Of a stretch of 45,302 nucleotides of DNA, positions 1-8,991 are shown one piece after another. The notes under the pieces were generated by a model. It worked only from the letters and a program-made list of their open reading frames with translations. It was not told the DNA's origin and made no database searches. The DNA is from a virus. Position numbers and translations under genes: made by a program. Positions within the stretch are counted from its first letter, which is position 1; the number at the start of each line of letters is the position of its first letter. Location: positions 1-45,302 of the IMG/VR virus record IMGVR_UViG_3300021087_000023; one strand, given 5' to 3'.

Positions 1-1221
1 GACTCCAATTTTAGATCCTTCAATTACCGTATTGGTAATAACATTATAGGCCATAGTGTCTATGTAAATAGCACATCTACAGTTCTGGATATAGCAGGTA
101 TCAATTTTTGTTGAGGTGTTTACCCCTGCAGCTGAACCAGCTTTAAATTTAATTCCATCTCCTACTGCCTTTTTGATAATAACCATCTCAAAGACAGAGT
201 TAATAGGCTGTTCAATCCTTAAGGCATCTTGAGGAATGTTATTCATAAAGATCCTTTTAAAAGAGTATCCAGAAACAGCTCTAGATCTACCTCCAGCAGT
301 CTTAATTCTTCTGAATCTAATACCTCCTCCATAGACTTGATCGATTCCCTGGCCGAGGAATCCCATATCTTCTATTACGGCAGCTCTAACATTATCACAA
401 TCTATAAATTGTACATTGTTTATAGGAGAACCATCTTCTAGACTAAACAAAATTATATTCGATCCTCCTCCTGTTGGAGTTGTTACAACTGTAGCACCAT
501 CTGGAGCAGACTCATTTACACCACTAGAGTTCTTGTAGCGTAGTACTTTAAGTCCATCATTGTTATCAATAGCTTCTACCAGTTCAAATGTTCCACTATT
601 GTCAGACTCTCCAGTATTATCTACTCTAATTAAATCAGCAGGTCTATTTAGCAATAGCTTTTCGCCTGCAGGTGCTGGAGTTATAATCTCCATTACTCCG
701 TTTCCTATATCAGTAATAGATGCTATTTCTGTTTCGAAATATTGTTGATCAGGCATCTGATCTCCAAACCATCTCATACCTGTATAGAAAGGAAGTGTGT
801 CTGTAATTTTGTAGTATCCTGCAGGAAAGTAAACCGGTAGGTTGTTTTCTCTAGCGTTCTCAATAGCGTTCTGTATCGGCAACGTATCATCTGCTTTACC
901 ATCTCCTGCAGCACCAAAGCTTCTGACGTTTACTCCATAAGTAATTAAATCTAAAGCAGCCTGAGTTTGAGTAATTAACGCAGTGTTAGTTTCTACTTCT
1001 TGTTTTGTGGTGTCTATAGAATTAGTATTACTATTAGCTTTACTGTCAACAGCGGTTATAGCATTTGCATTTGCAGCTACGCCCTCAGCATTCTGTATAA
1101 TGGAGTCATCATGATCATTTACAATTTGCTTAACCTGATTGGCATCTTCAGCTTTCCACTTGGTTGAGTCATCTCCAGGTATCTGCGAACCTGTCTTGTC
1201 TCCGTAATTAATTTTAGCCAT
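1..1221 (-). CDS. Tail spike with pectate-lyase-like beta-helix, C-terminus cut by window
   Basis: Partial gene: 407 codons from its ATG to the window edge, open throughout. Residues 1-85 are polar and rich in Asn, Thr and Ala, like the virion-anchoring part of many tail spikes. From about residue 88 the sequence VRSFGAAGDGKADDT, followed by AIENA and PVYFPAGYYKI, is the classic start of a pectate-lyase superfamily right-handed beta-helix. Short irregular beta-rich repeats rich in Ile, Val and Asn follow to the edge. In phages this fold binds or cleaves host surface glycans; catalytic residues cannot be assigned because the gene is truncated. It starts 10 nt after the stop of the giant adhesin and is probably co-transcribed with it. 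Fold call is firm; polysaccharide-degrading activity is inference. Confidence 0.85.
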   Translation of the reverse strand, partial: MAKINYGDKTGSQIPGDDSTKWKAEDANQVKQIVNDHDDSIIQNAEGVAANANAITAVDSKANSNTNSIDTTKQEVETNTALITQTQAALDLITYGVNVRSFGAAGDGKADDTLPIQNAIENARENNLPVYFPAGYYKITDTLPFYTGMRWFGDQMPDQQYFETEIASITDIGNGVMEIITPAPAGEKLLLNRPADLIRVDNTGESDNSGTFELVEAIDNNDGLKVLRYKNSSGVNESAPDGATVVTTPTGGGSNIILFSLEDGSPINNVQFIDCDNVRAAVIEDMGFLGQGIDQVYGGGIRFRRIKTAGGRSRAVSGYSFKRIFMNNIPQDALRIEQPINSVFEMVIIKKAVGDGIKFKAGSAAGVNTSTKIDTCYIQNCRCAIYIDTMAYNVITNTVIEGSKIGV

Positions 1222-1231
1222 TTGAATTTAT

Positions 1232-4200
1232 TTATAAGTTAAAGTCTAGATTATAATCGAATACCTCTTTACTACAAGGAGATAATATTTTGTAAGCTTC
1301 TATCCATGCTGGAGTATCTTGATCGTAGGTAATGTAGCTAGCATTTGGATCAGATGGCCAACAAGATAAATCTTGATTAAAAACCGTAGCTCCTCTGAAC
1401 ATGTTCAAATAATCTTGGTTACTAGATACATCCCAATCATCTAAAGGATGGTTGAAAGAACTACAATTAAAGAAGAAGTATGCAAGGTCAGTAACACCTT
1501 CAACGCTTATGTTTATTGGCTGGTCAAAGTTAGAACATCCGGATAAAAGTCCTCTGAGACTAGTTAGTCCTGTCAAGTTCCATCCGTCTATACTCTGGTT
1601 AAATTGAGATCCATTATCGAACATCCCCAGGTTACCATTTGCGCCTGTAAAATTCCAGTTGCTAATATCTCCTACATTACCGTGTACAGGTGCAAATAAT
1701 CCACCAAAGCACTTAGCAAAATTCCACACATTAGAAGTATCCCAGTTATTGAGATCTCCACTGAACGGACAATCATTAAACATACTAGCCATGTTCTCAA
1801 CTTTAGACACATTCCAATCATTAAGGTATTGGTCAAAAGTACTGGCTTGCCAGAACATCATAAAAGTCAAAGTAGCATTACTCATATTCCAATCTCCTAT
1901 AGGCTGATTGAACACAGAGTTGCCTTGGAACATAGAGCTGAAGTCAGATCCTTGGCCTACATCCCAATTAGTTATGTCCCAGTTATAATTACCCATAGCG
2001 AAACAAGATGTAAAATGGGTTACATTAGACACATCCCAATACTCTAATCCTGGATCTCCAAGGAACGTAAAAAAGAAGAAGGTAAACTTTAGATTGGTAA
2101 CACTTGAAGTGTCCCAAGAGCTAAGATCTATAGCTTCAGAGTACTCATTATTGTTTGGGAAAAGATTTTCAAGAGAATCTATTCCGGTTATAACCAGCTT
2201 AGACAAATCTTGCTTATTAGCTATAGCTGTATCTAAACCTGCTCTATCTACTAAAGTATAGTATACTCCATCAAGTATAGCCGTAGTTCCAACAGGAGTA
2301 TTTTCGTAAGCCTTTATTGTTACACCGTTCTCGTCATAGTAGAACCTATCTATAATACAAGTAGACTGTACTTTCCAATACCCATACCAGCTATCTGCAC
2401 CGTTGTCATAATTTACCATAGGTATAGATGGGTCGATAGCCCAGCATGACAAGTTCTGGTTAAATGATGCAGCAAACTGGAACATGTAACTCATCTGAAC
2501 TGCATTTGATACATCCCAGTTCTTAATGTCTGTATTAAAAGCTGTAGCCTGGTTAAACATGGCGTAGAAATCTGTACAGTTTGAAGTATCCCAATAGGAT
2601 AAATCACCATTAAAAGAACTTGCTCCTTGGAACATAGCCTCGAATGTAACTGCAGCTGAGGTATCCCAAGCTGATATGTCATCTACAAACCCATCATTAT
2701 TGTAGAAAATAGAACTAAAATCTTTTATACCGGTAGTACAGTATTGAGAAGCATCCCCGGAAGGGCCCTCGCCATTATTATAGATCATGTCTCTATCTGC
2801 TAGAGTAATAGTAGTTCCATTGAATACATCAGTATGTCCTACAGGAGTATCAGCAAAAGCTTTTACAGTCACTCCATTTTCATCCAGGTAAAATCCTACT
2901 CCAGGTGGATTTACAGGTTCTTCGTAATCGTCTAAAGTAAGGGTGAAGTATTCAGGATTCCATGCATAGGCTCCACTATGGTATCCACCACTATTTAGCA
3001 TACTAGGTAGCTCCCATCCACGTAAGTCAGCATTAAATTCTGTAGCTAATAAGAACATAACTGACATGTCTGTAGCAGCTAAAGGTCTCCAATTAGCTAT
3101 GTCAGTAAATCTGTAGTTGGAATTGTAGAAAGCACCTGCTATGTTTGGAGTCTCACTAACGTCCCAAGAACCTATCTTAGGATCCGTTATAAAGTTCACA
3201 TTAAAGAATGCGTTGAAAATAGTCTGAACACCTTTAACATCCCATGCACTTAGATCTGAATTAAGGTTTGCATTAGAGAACATGCTCATCATCCCTAGTG
3301 GAGAGTTCTTAACTTGTCTAACGTCCCAGTTCTCCAGTCCGGTAATTTCAAATCCGAATGGGTAAAAACTTGGTATAGGACCAAAAGCACTAAAGAATCC
3401 ATCGATTACTTTAGTTGTTACTATCTGATCAAATGTATACTCTCCTCCTACTAGTAAAGAGAACAATGAGTAAGGATCTCCAAACCCATATCCATTACTA
3501 GCTACTATCCTCATCTTACCGTCGAACATTCCAGTATCTCCACCAGAAGCCTGGTCTATGGCCGCCAAAGTAATACCATTGTCTAAGTAGTAGAATGGAG
3601 TAACATACACCACTTTATCTATAACTACTCCGTTAGGATCTATCTGTATACATTCTCCATTACTAATGGCAAAGAACCCATTATCACCATCAAAGGTAAC
3701 TGAGTCAAAGTAATTAGTGAAGATCACATCTCCTATCAAAGGTTCATCCTGTTCTCCGTCATGAGCTAGCCACGATATAGGATTAGGATTAGGTATATAA
3801 TTAGAGTCGTTTCTAGTCTGATCTATGTAGAACCCTATAAGATCAACTCCAAACTCCCCTCCCCAGTCCAGTGGTACTTCAGGCCAGTTTATAGCATTAT
3901 TAGTACCTGAAAAAGCTCCCTCTGTATTTGTTAGATTAAGAGTTAAATCTCTCCAGAACCTAGGTATAACACCCTCTATTGTTGGGATATCACTCCATGC
4001 GTATTTAACATTCTCTAGGGAGTTCATACCATCTAGATAATCTTTAGGTATACTCAAACCACCATACCTCCAGAAAGCCCTCTCCATAGTTGTCAATTCA
4101 GACAGATGATTTATAGAAGGTAAAACAGTACATTTACTGTTCTCAAAAGAGTAGAATAAACTATTTATTTTTGTATTGTTTATCAAGAAATCTTCGTCTA

Positions 4201-6418
4201 TACCGTTTACTAACCTATTAGCTCCTCTAAACAACATAGTAATATCAACTAGCTCAGTACAGTTCTCCAAAAGAGTGCTAGGAACAGTATTGATTGTAGC
4301 TTCTTGAAATGCAGAATTCATTTTAGTTACATTAACGCTATTCTTAAATATTTCTCCTGCATACTCTATCTGTTTACACCTATAGAAAAGCCTGTAAAAT
4401 GAGTCTACAAGAGGCATATCATAAAACAAATCCTCTGGAATAGTAATAATATCAGAATTACTAAAAACTCCTTCTGCTTTCGTTACTTTACTGAAGTCTT
4501 TAAATATATTTGCAGGAACTTCTGTTATTGGAGTAGTACTAAATAAGTAAGATATATTCTCCATTAAGACACTTTCTTTGAGAAAATCTACAGGAACTGT
4601 TTGTATAGAAGTTCTATTAAGTAAGAAATCAACTCTCTTTAATTTAGGCAAATCTCTAAAGAGAGTGTCTTGTATCTCAGTAATAGGAGTGTTGTATAAA
4701 GCAGTTGCAAGACTAGTTACATTTGGGAAATATCCATTAAAGAAATCAATATCTACTTCTGATACTAAGGTATCTCTAGCCAAATCCCCTAGATCTATCT
4801 CATTAGTTTGTTTAGTACCTCCAAACCAAGATGTTTTTAGCTTGGTTATCTTTGTACCTCTAAAAGCTTGCAGTCCTCTTGACTGTATCTGAAACCCTTC
4901 AAAAATACCATCGGGTATATCTGTAATTTTTATAGCCTCACAACAAAATCTCTCAATATCTATTTTACCTGTTCCTCCGTTCTGTGGACTACTTAGAGAG
5001 TTTTGTAAAATGTCTCTAGGTATTTCTGCTATATTCCATTGAGAGAACAAGTCTCCTCTACCTGGCTCAAACTCTACCTTACTAAAGAACTGATCATCTA
5101 TTTCTAAAGTGATATCATCGTAAGTTCTATAATCCCTTCCAAGAGCATTTAAAGAGTAAGTTCCCCATTTACCGGTAATAGAATGAGCATTATTTAAAAG
5201 ATTAGGTGAAATGTATTTAACTCTCCAAGCCTCATCTAAAAATGAATTTACTGATACTGCTCTTACACCATCCAACCAGTCATCCGGTATAGCTTCTATA
5301 GACCTAACTCCATTTAATGAGTAAAATATAGATAAACCTGTATCTTCATATTTTATAAACTCAGTAAATCCTGTAGGAAGAGCCTCTAAAGAGTAAGCAT
5401 CTCTCCAATTAAATAGGTATCTTGTTTTATCGTAAGTATAATCTTTTTCCCCGTTAAACTTAGTACCTCTTTTAGAGTTTAATAGACCTGTTATTGCTCC
5501 ATCGGGTATAGATTCTATGTAGTGACATTGGTAAAAATCGTAAAAGATGTTACCTAGATCTCCCCACTGAGTTATTCTTTTTACTGTATCGTTAGTAGGA
5601 CTTTGATTAAACCCTACTTGGTTAAGTCTTCCTGTGAAAGTAACTTGGTAAGAACCTGCTGTAGCATAGGTCTTTGTAAAGCTTAAACCAGGTGCATAGT
5701 TGGAATCGTTAAGAGTATCTGTAGTACCATCCCCCCAATCCGCTACTGCATTGTTACCAAATTCTAGAGGATGGTTAGACCCAATGCTGTTAGTAAGGAC
5801 AAACTCAAAATTATCTGAAGGTATATCCACTTCCATTACGAAAGAGTAATTGGCTGCTATCTGGCCTTTATCTATTATTACTCCTTGATCATTAATCTGT
5901 AACCAAGTGTACTCATCAAATCCATAAAACTTCGAGCCACCTTGGAACAGGTTCTCAGTGTATACATCAGTAAATAGCACATCATTAATCTGTGGTATAC
6001 TTACTAGGTCCTTAACGTACATAGTGACATTAGGGAATACACCTAGAACTTGCTCTTTAGTGTCATGTGGATAGTTATCCATGACAAATCTGTCTGGAAT
6101 TACTTGTTCTTCCTCAACTTCTAACTTAACCTCTTCTATTAGAGTTATTAAGTACTGCCAGCCTATGGAAGGATTTTTTCTAAGAACTGCAAATCTACCG
6201 TTTACACCAGGTCCTGCTCCACAAACTGCATATTTTTTAGATTCTTCAAAAAATAAAGAGACTATCGTCTCTACAGGAGCATTTATTTCGTCGAACTCTT
6301 GCAAAGATTCAGCCAGAGATAAAAAGTTAGCACTAGTTATAACAGGCTGACCTGCACAGGATAACATAGGATCCTGAGCCCAGTCTAGTGTAGATAAGAT
6401 AGAGTCTTGAGAGTTCAT
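1232..6418 (-). CDS. Giant PKD/BspA/DUF285 repeat adhesin, likely tail fibre
   Basis: 1728 residues from the ATG at 6418; a TTG two codons upstream is less likely. Residues 1-180 are a unique N-terminal part, perhaps the virion anchor. A PKD-like beta-sandwich follows at about 185-275 (DWGDGTTDT, then TYATAGSYQVTF). About 280-900 is an irregular BspA-type leucine-rich repeat region with the recurring pattern IPxxxF. From about 1020 to 1700 there are three blocks of DUF285 repeats (FN..l..WDvSnv..m..MF), separated by linkers of the type ENGVTxKAxxxTPVGxT. Flavobacterial surface proteins share this linker-plus-DUF285 layout. No signal peptide or sorting domain is seen, which fits a virion protein. 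Its place beside the tail spike suggests receptor binding. Repeat families are clear; the role is inferred. Confidence 0.85.
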   Translation of the reverse strand: MNSQDSILSTLDWAQDPMLSCAGQPVITSANFLSLAESLQEFDEINAPVETIVSLFFEESKKYAVCGAGPGVNGRFAVLRKNPSIGWQYLITLIEEVKLEVEEEQVIPDRFVMDNYPHDTKEQVLGVFPNVTMYVKDLVSIPQINDVLFTDVYTENLFQGGSKFYGFDEYTWLQINDQGVIIDKGQIAANYSFVMEVDIPSDNFEFVLTNSIGSNHPLEFGNNAVADWGDGTTDTLNDSNYAPGLSFTKTYATAGSYQVTFTGRLNQVGFNQSPTNDTVKRITQWGDLGNIFYDFYQCHYIESIPDGAITGLLNSKRGTKFNGEKDYTYDKTRYLFNWRDAYSLEALPTGFTEFIKYEDTGLSIFYSLNGVRSIEAIPDDWLDGVRAVSVNSFLDEAWRVKYISPNLLNNAHSITGKWGTYSLNALGRDYRTYDDITLEIDDQFFSKVEFEPGRGDLFSQWNIAEIPRDILQNSLSSPQNGGTGKIDIERFCCEAIKITDIPDGIFEGFQIQSRGLQAFRGTKITKLKTSWFGGTKQTNEIDLGDLARDTLVSEVDIDFFNGYFPNVTSLATALYNTPITEIQDTLFRDLPKLKRVDFLLNRTSIQTVPVDFLKESVLMENISYLFSTTPITEVPANIFKDFSKVTKAEGVFSNSDIITIPEDLFYDMPLVDSFYRLFYRCKQIEYAGEIFKNSVNVTKMNSAFQEATINTVPSTLLENCTELVDITMLFRGANRLVNGIDEDFLINNTKINSLFYSFENSKCTVLPSINHLSELTTMERAFWRYGGLSIPKDYLDGMNSLENVKYAWSDIPTIEGVIPRFWRDLTLNLTNTEGAFSGTNNAINWPEVPLDWGGEFGVDLIGFYIDQTRNDSNYIPNPNPISWLAHDGEQDEPLIGDVIFTNYFDSVTFDGDNGFFAISNGECIQIDPNGVVIDKVVYVTPFYYLDNGITLAAIDQASGGDTGMFDGKMRIVASNGYGFGDPYSLFSLLVGGEYTFDQIVTTKVIDGFFSAFGPIPSFYPFGFEITGLENWDVRQVKNSPLGMMSMFSNANLNSDLSAWDVKGVQTIFNAFFNVNFITDPKIGSWDVSETPNIAGAFYNSNYRFTDIANWRPLAATDMSVMFLLATEFNADLRGWELPSMLNSGGYHSGAYAWNPEYFTLTLDDYEEPVNPPGVGFYLDENGVTVKAFADTPVGHTDVFNGTTITLADRDMIYNNGEGPSGDASQYCTTGIKDFSSIFYNNDGFVDDISAWDTSAAVTFEAMFQGASSFNGDLSYWDTSNCTDFYAMFNQATAFNTDIKNWDVSNAVQMSYMFQFAASFNQNLSCWAIDPSIPMVNYDNGADSWYGYWKVQSTCIIDRFYYDENGVTIKAYENTPVGTTAILDGVYYTLVDRAGLDTAIANKQDLSKLVITGIDSLENLFPNNNEYSEAIDLSSWDTSSVTNLKFTFFFFTFLGDPGLEYWDVSNVTHFTSCFAMGNYNWDITNWDVGQGSDFSSMFQGNSVFNQPIGDWNMSNATLTFMMFWQASTFDQYLNDWNVSKVENMASMFNDCPFSGDLNNWDTSNVWNFAKCFGGLFAPVHGNVGDISNWNFTGANGNLGMFDNGSQFNQSIDGWNLTGLTSLRGLLSGCSNFDQPINISVEGVTDLAYFFFNCSSFNHPLDDWDVSSNQDYLNMFRGATVFNQDLSCWPSDPNASYITYDQDTPAWIEAYKILSPCSKEVFDYNLDFNL

Positions 6419-6431
6419 AGTCAAAATAGTT

Positions 6432-7067
6432 TTAGCTCTTTAAAGATAAGAATTTATTTATTGTTCTTACATTGTGATTTATAGTACGAGGTTTAAATGT
6501 CTTATCCGTAAAGAACATGCGCTCAGGCAGAAAAGTTTCTATAAATAAAAACATACCAGCTGTAACTCTTTTCTTAGAACTGGATGGAAGAAGGACGCAT
6601 TTGTTTACCAAAACATCGAACTTCTCCCAGACCCACTTCTGCGCGTACCTGAATCCTTCATCTGAAGCATGCAGTTTACCGTAACCCGGAGGAGCCTTGA
6701 CATCTACATAAGTAACATACCCATCGTAGAAATCCGAGTGTTGACAGTAGAAGTAAGTATCTTTAGGTTCTTTCATCAGACTACAAAATATTCCAATAGC
6801 TTTATTGTTCCACACTATTAACCTATCAGGGGAATATGTTAGTCCATTAAAAATAACCTCTTTAGATGTCTTAATTCTCTGCTCTTCTCTCTTAGTTCCT
6901 TTGTATACTGTGTAAGGATTACTTATTGTTCTGTGTAATCCGTTACTAAGAACAAAAGGATTGAAATCTCCTTGCTTGTATACAACATCGATGTAACCTT
7001 CTTTTATAAGTTCTTCTGTCCAAAGGTCAAAAATTTGTTCTTGTGTAGGGTTGTCTAGTATCTCCAT
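6432..7067 (-). CDS. Putative PD-(D/E)XK endonuclease
   Basis: 211 residues. The segment LTYSPDRLIVW (around residue 80) followed about 40 residues later by YVDVKAP matches the spacing of a PD-(D/E)XK core, with Asp in SPD and Asp and Lys in VDVK as metal and catalytic ligands. A downstream helix (FRYAQKWVWEKF) would pack on the core, as in DUF1064 and Holliday-junction-resolvase-like phage nucleases. Likely roles are resolving branched replication intermediates or cleaving host DNA; the sequence does not decide between them. It lies between the adhesin gene and the radical SAM gene, 13 nt from the latter, in the same operon. The family call rests on the motif only and could be wrong. Confidence 0.5.
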   Translation of the reverse strand: MEILDNPTQEQIFDLWTEELIKEGYIDVVYKQGDFNPFVLSNGLHRTISNPYTVYKGTKREEQRIKTSKEVIFNGLTYSPDRLIVWNNKAIGIFCSLMKEPKDTYFYCQHSDFYDGYVTYVDVKAPPGYGKLHASDEGFRYAQKWVWEKFDVLVNKCVLLPSSSKKRVTAGMFLFIETFLPERMFFTDKTFKPRTINHNVRTINKFLSLKS

Positions 7068-7080
7068 AGTTAATTTTGGG

Positions 7081-7920
7081 TTAGAATTTATACCTGATCA
7101 ATTTCTCATCAAAGTATTTACAGTAAATATTTACTAATGTACGCATTAATCCTCTTTTGTATTGTATTGGATACCTCATAACACCACTGTTATTTTTCAC
7201 TTGGTTGCTATACTTCATGACCTCTCTAGCTTTTACTGATGCTTTCATCATCTGTCTCTCATGATTAGTAAGAGCTATCATCTCACAAGGTATATTAGGA
7301 TCTACTTCTGCTGCCATCTTAAATAGCTCTTCGTAGTGATCCTCCCAACCAGGGTAAAATATTATAGGGGAAAAGTTAAGGTGTACCTGCCAACCTAATT
7401 CTTTAAGTCTAGTTATATGAGAAAGACGGCTTGTTATAAGTTCCATCTTAGGTTCTAGAACATCAGAATAAACTTGAGGCATTAATGAGATCCTTACTCT
7501 AGGAGGCTTGTTAAAATGATTTACATCTAGAGTAAGGAGTTTAGGGTATTTAGTGGCCATTGTAGAGTTTACTTCCGGGTGATCGTCGTACCTCTTCAGA
7601 TAGTCCTCCAATGGCTCTGGCATATGTTTTTGCATGAGAACTAGGTCAGTATTACATGCGACATCTACCATTTTGTATACCGGATCTTGTTGATCAGGTT
7701 TCTTCTCGTAGGTTCTAGCCCACTCTACTACAGAGTCAAAGATATCTTCTACGTTCTTGTTCACGAATACTCTATCGCCATTATATCTTGACATATAGCA
7801 ATAAGTATTTAAGCATCCTCCAAAGCAACCATGTATAACATTAGGAGCTATTGCATTTGCGCTGTTGTTATTAGGTTTGGTTACTAGAGTCTTAGTTTTT
7901 CTAGTTTTGATTGTTGCCAT
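7081..7920 (-). CDS. Spore-photoproduct-lyase-like radical SAM protein
   Basis: 279 residues. HGCFGGCLNTYCYMSRY gives cysteines 32, 36 and 41 for a [4Fe-4S] cluster, followed by the YCYM block typical of spore photoproduct lyases (SPL). The cysteine spacing is CX3CX4C rather than the usual CX3CX2C. VACNTDLVLM (Cys89) resembles the SPL block that holds the hydrogen-donor cysteine. SPIIFYPGWEDHYEELF near residue 190 is a hallmark of the SPL TIM-barrel. SPL repairs thymine dimers of the spore-photoproduct type using S-adenosylmethionine. In a phage it may repair UV-damaged genomes or act on another thymine adduct; that is inference. Residues 1-24 are a basic, likely disordered tail. It overlaps the 73-codon gene upstream by 20 nt. 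Confidence 0.75.
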   Translation of the reverse strand: MATIKTRKTKTLVTKPNNNSANAIAPNVIHGCFGGCLNTYCYMSRYNGDRVFVNKNVEDIFDSVVEWARTYEKKPDQQDPVYKMVDVACNTDLVLMQKHMPEPLEDYLKRYDDHPEVNSTMATKYPKLLTLDVNHFNKPPRVRISLMPQVYSDVLEPKMELITSRLSHITRLKELGWQVHLNFSPIIFYPGWEDHYEELFKMAAEVDPNIPCEMIALTNHERQMMKASVKAREVMKYSNQVKNNSGVMRYPIQYKRGLMRTLVNIYCKYFDEKLIRYKF

Positions 7921-8122
7921 TACCTACCTTAGAGATCTTTAAGTGTTGTATACCTTGCCCAGTTTCTGCAGTTACCTCCAGAACTACCTCATCTTCATCA
8001 TCTACTAGTATACAATAATCACCATAATCTACGTTAGTAAACACTCTTAATCCATTGACTACTGTAATCAATTTGAAACTCATGTTAGAGTATCTGATCT
8101 CTGTTGTAATTTTGTTGCTCAT
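7901..8122 (-). CDS. Small acidic protein of unknown function
   Basis: 73 residues, not recognised. It starts at an ATG preceded by an A-rich stretch, as is usual here. A predicted beta-rich core (FKLITVVNGLRVFTNV, then YCILVDDEDEVVLEV) is followed by a polar Gly/Asn tail. No membrane segment or metal motif is seen. Its last 20 nt overlap the start of the radical SAM gene, so the two are probably translationally coupled. It could be an accessory subunit of that protein, but nothing beyond position supports this. Confidence 0.6.
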   Translation of the reverse strand: MSNKITTEIRYSNMSFKLITVVNGLRVFTNVDYGDYCILVDDEDEVVLEVTAETGQGIQHLKISKVGNGNNQN

Positions 8123-8147
8123 CTTATTTGTTTTTGGTTAATAATTT

Positions 8148-8172
8148 GTGGAAGTGGGGGAGTCGAACCCCC
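8148..8172 (-). ncRNA. tRNA T-arm-like hairpin in a 224-nt non-coding gap
   Basis: On the minus strand a perfect 5-bp stem GGGGG/CCCCC closes the canonical T loop TTCGACT (fits TTCRANY) and is followed by an acceptor-like 3' strand ACTTCCAC. No matching 5' acceptor strand (TGGAAGT or wobble variants), D arm or anticodon arm could be found back to 8346. It is therefore not a complete tRNA. Possible readings are a tRNA remnant, an RNA-processing signal, or an attachment-site-like tRNA 3' fragment. There is no U tract, so it is not a standard terminator. The rest of 8123-8346 is AT-rich, with no gene I can support. Confidence 0.45.
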
Positions 8173-8346
8173 TTTTACTCTATAATGTGTTTAGTCTAAA
8201 AATTCTCAACTTACATATAATCGTAATCGTAGTCATTAGAATTATAACGTGCCGTTTAAACTATATCATATCTTACTCTAGAATAAAATATGAATTACAT
8301 TAATTAGAACTCTACCTATGTTCTTAAGTTCCTTTCTTCCGTTTAT

Positions 8347-8694
8347 CTACCCGGCGTAAAGATTACCTTCTTGCCATATTTCTTTCTCCAGGTTATCTCC
8401 TGTCATTTCCTCTAGTTTTTCTATTGGATGTAACTTTGGGAGAACATCACTGTCTTTTGTCTGAGAATGGAAGCTCCATCCCAGAGGCCCTAAATACTGG
8501 GGTCTTACTCCTGCTCTTTCACATACACAGAAGTGACATATAGAGTTCCTGGCATTGAGTTCTGGAGTACATTTGCACTCAGTTTGGCCATACGTATCTT
8601 TTCCTCTAAATCTATATAGAGTTATAGCCCATCCATCTGTTCTGGCTCTTCTACCAGCTCTAAAATGAGTTGCTGTTGAATCTTTTGCTTGCAT
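8347..8694 (-). CDS. Small Cys-rich protein, possible zinc binder
   Basis: 115 residues, not recognised. Residues about 40-60 hold five cysteines in the order CxC, then CxxCxC (ECKC then CHFCVC), which could form a zinc knuckle. The N-terminus is rich in Arg (FRAGRRARTDGW), suggesting nucleic-acid contact. The C-terminal third is acidic. It begins with an ATG 12 nt after the stop of the 94-codon gene and ends just before the T-arm-like hairpin. Zinc binding is inferred only from the cysteine pattern. Confidence 0.6.
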   Translation of the reverse strand: MQAKDSTATHFRAGRRARTDGWAITLYRFRGKDTYGQTECKCTPELNARNSICHFCVCERAGVRPQYLGPLGWSFHSQTKDSDVLPKLHPIEKLEEMTGDNLEKEIWQEGNLYAG

Positions 8695-8706
8695 GATTAT
8701 TTGGGT

Positions 8707-8991
8707 TTAGTTGATAGCTAGAATTCCTCCACACATTCCTCTATGAAAGTCCTTTAGTTCTCCTAAATTTTCAAGTCCTCTTATAGTTGGACAGTCTTCA
8801 TAAGGCAAATACGCTCTCCATTTTTCTGATCCTTTTACAGGTTCTCTATCTATGAAAGATGTTGCTCGCAACTCTAGTCGGTAAGTACCTCCATGAGCAG
8901 GAGAAGGTGCACAATAGTATTTGCAAATTGCATGTTGAGTGTATCCTAAAAGCAACAGAGCTTCGTGAGTTATAGGGTCTTTTAATTTCAT
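8707..8991 (-). CDS. Small protein of unknown function
   Basis: 94 residues, not recognised. It has scattered Cys and His (AICKYYC, YEDCP, HRGMCGG) and no membrane segment. Its ATG overlaps the TGA of the preceding gene as ATGA, a typical coupling junction, which supports both the start and the reality of the gene. It belongs to the run of four small unknown genes between the ligase and the radical SAM gene. Confidence 0.6.
   Translation of the reverse strand: MKLKDPITHEALLLLGYTQHAICKYYCAPSPAHGGTYRLELRATSFIDREPVKGSEKWRAYLPYEDCPTIRGLENLGELKDFHRGMCGGILAIN

Noticed and set aside
8186-8265. An 18-codon ORF upstream of the T-arm-like hairpin
   Set aside because: Too short, no coupled junction and no sign of selection on composition.
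8161-8280. A complete tRNA on the minus strand
   Set aside because: Only the T arm and one acceptor-like strand are present; no partner acceptor strand, D arm or anticodon arm can be drawn.
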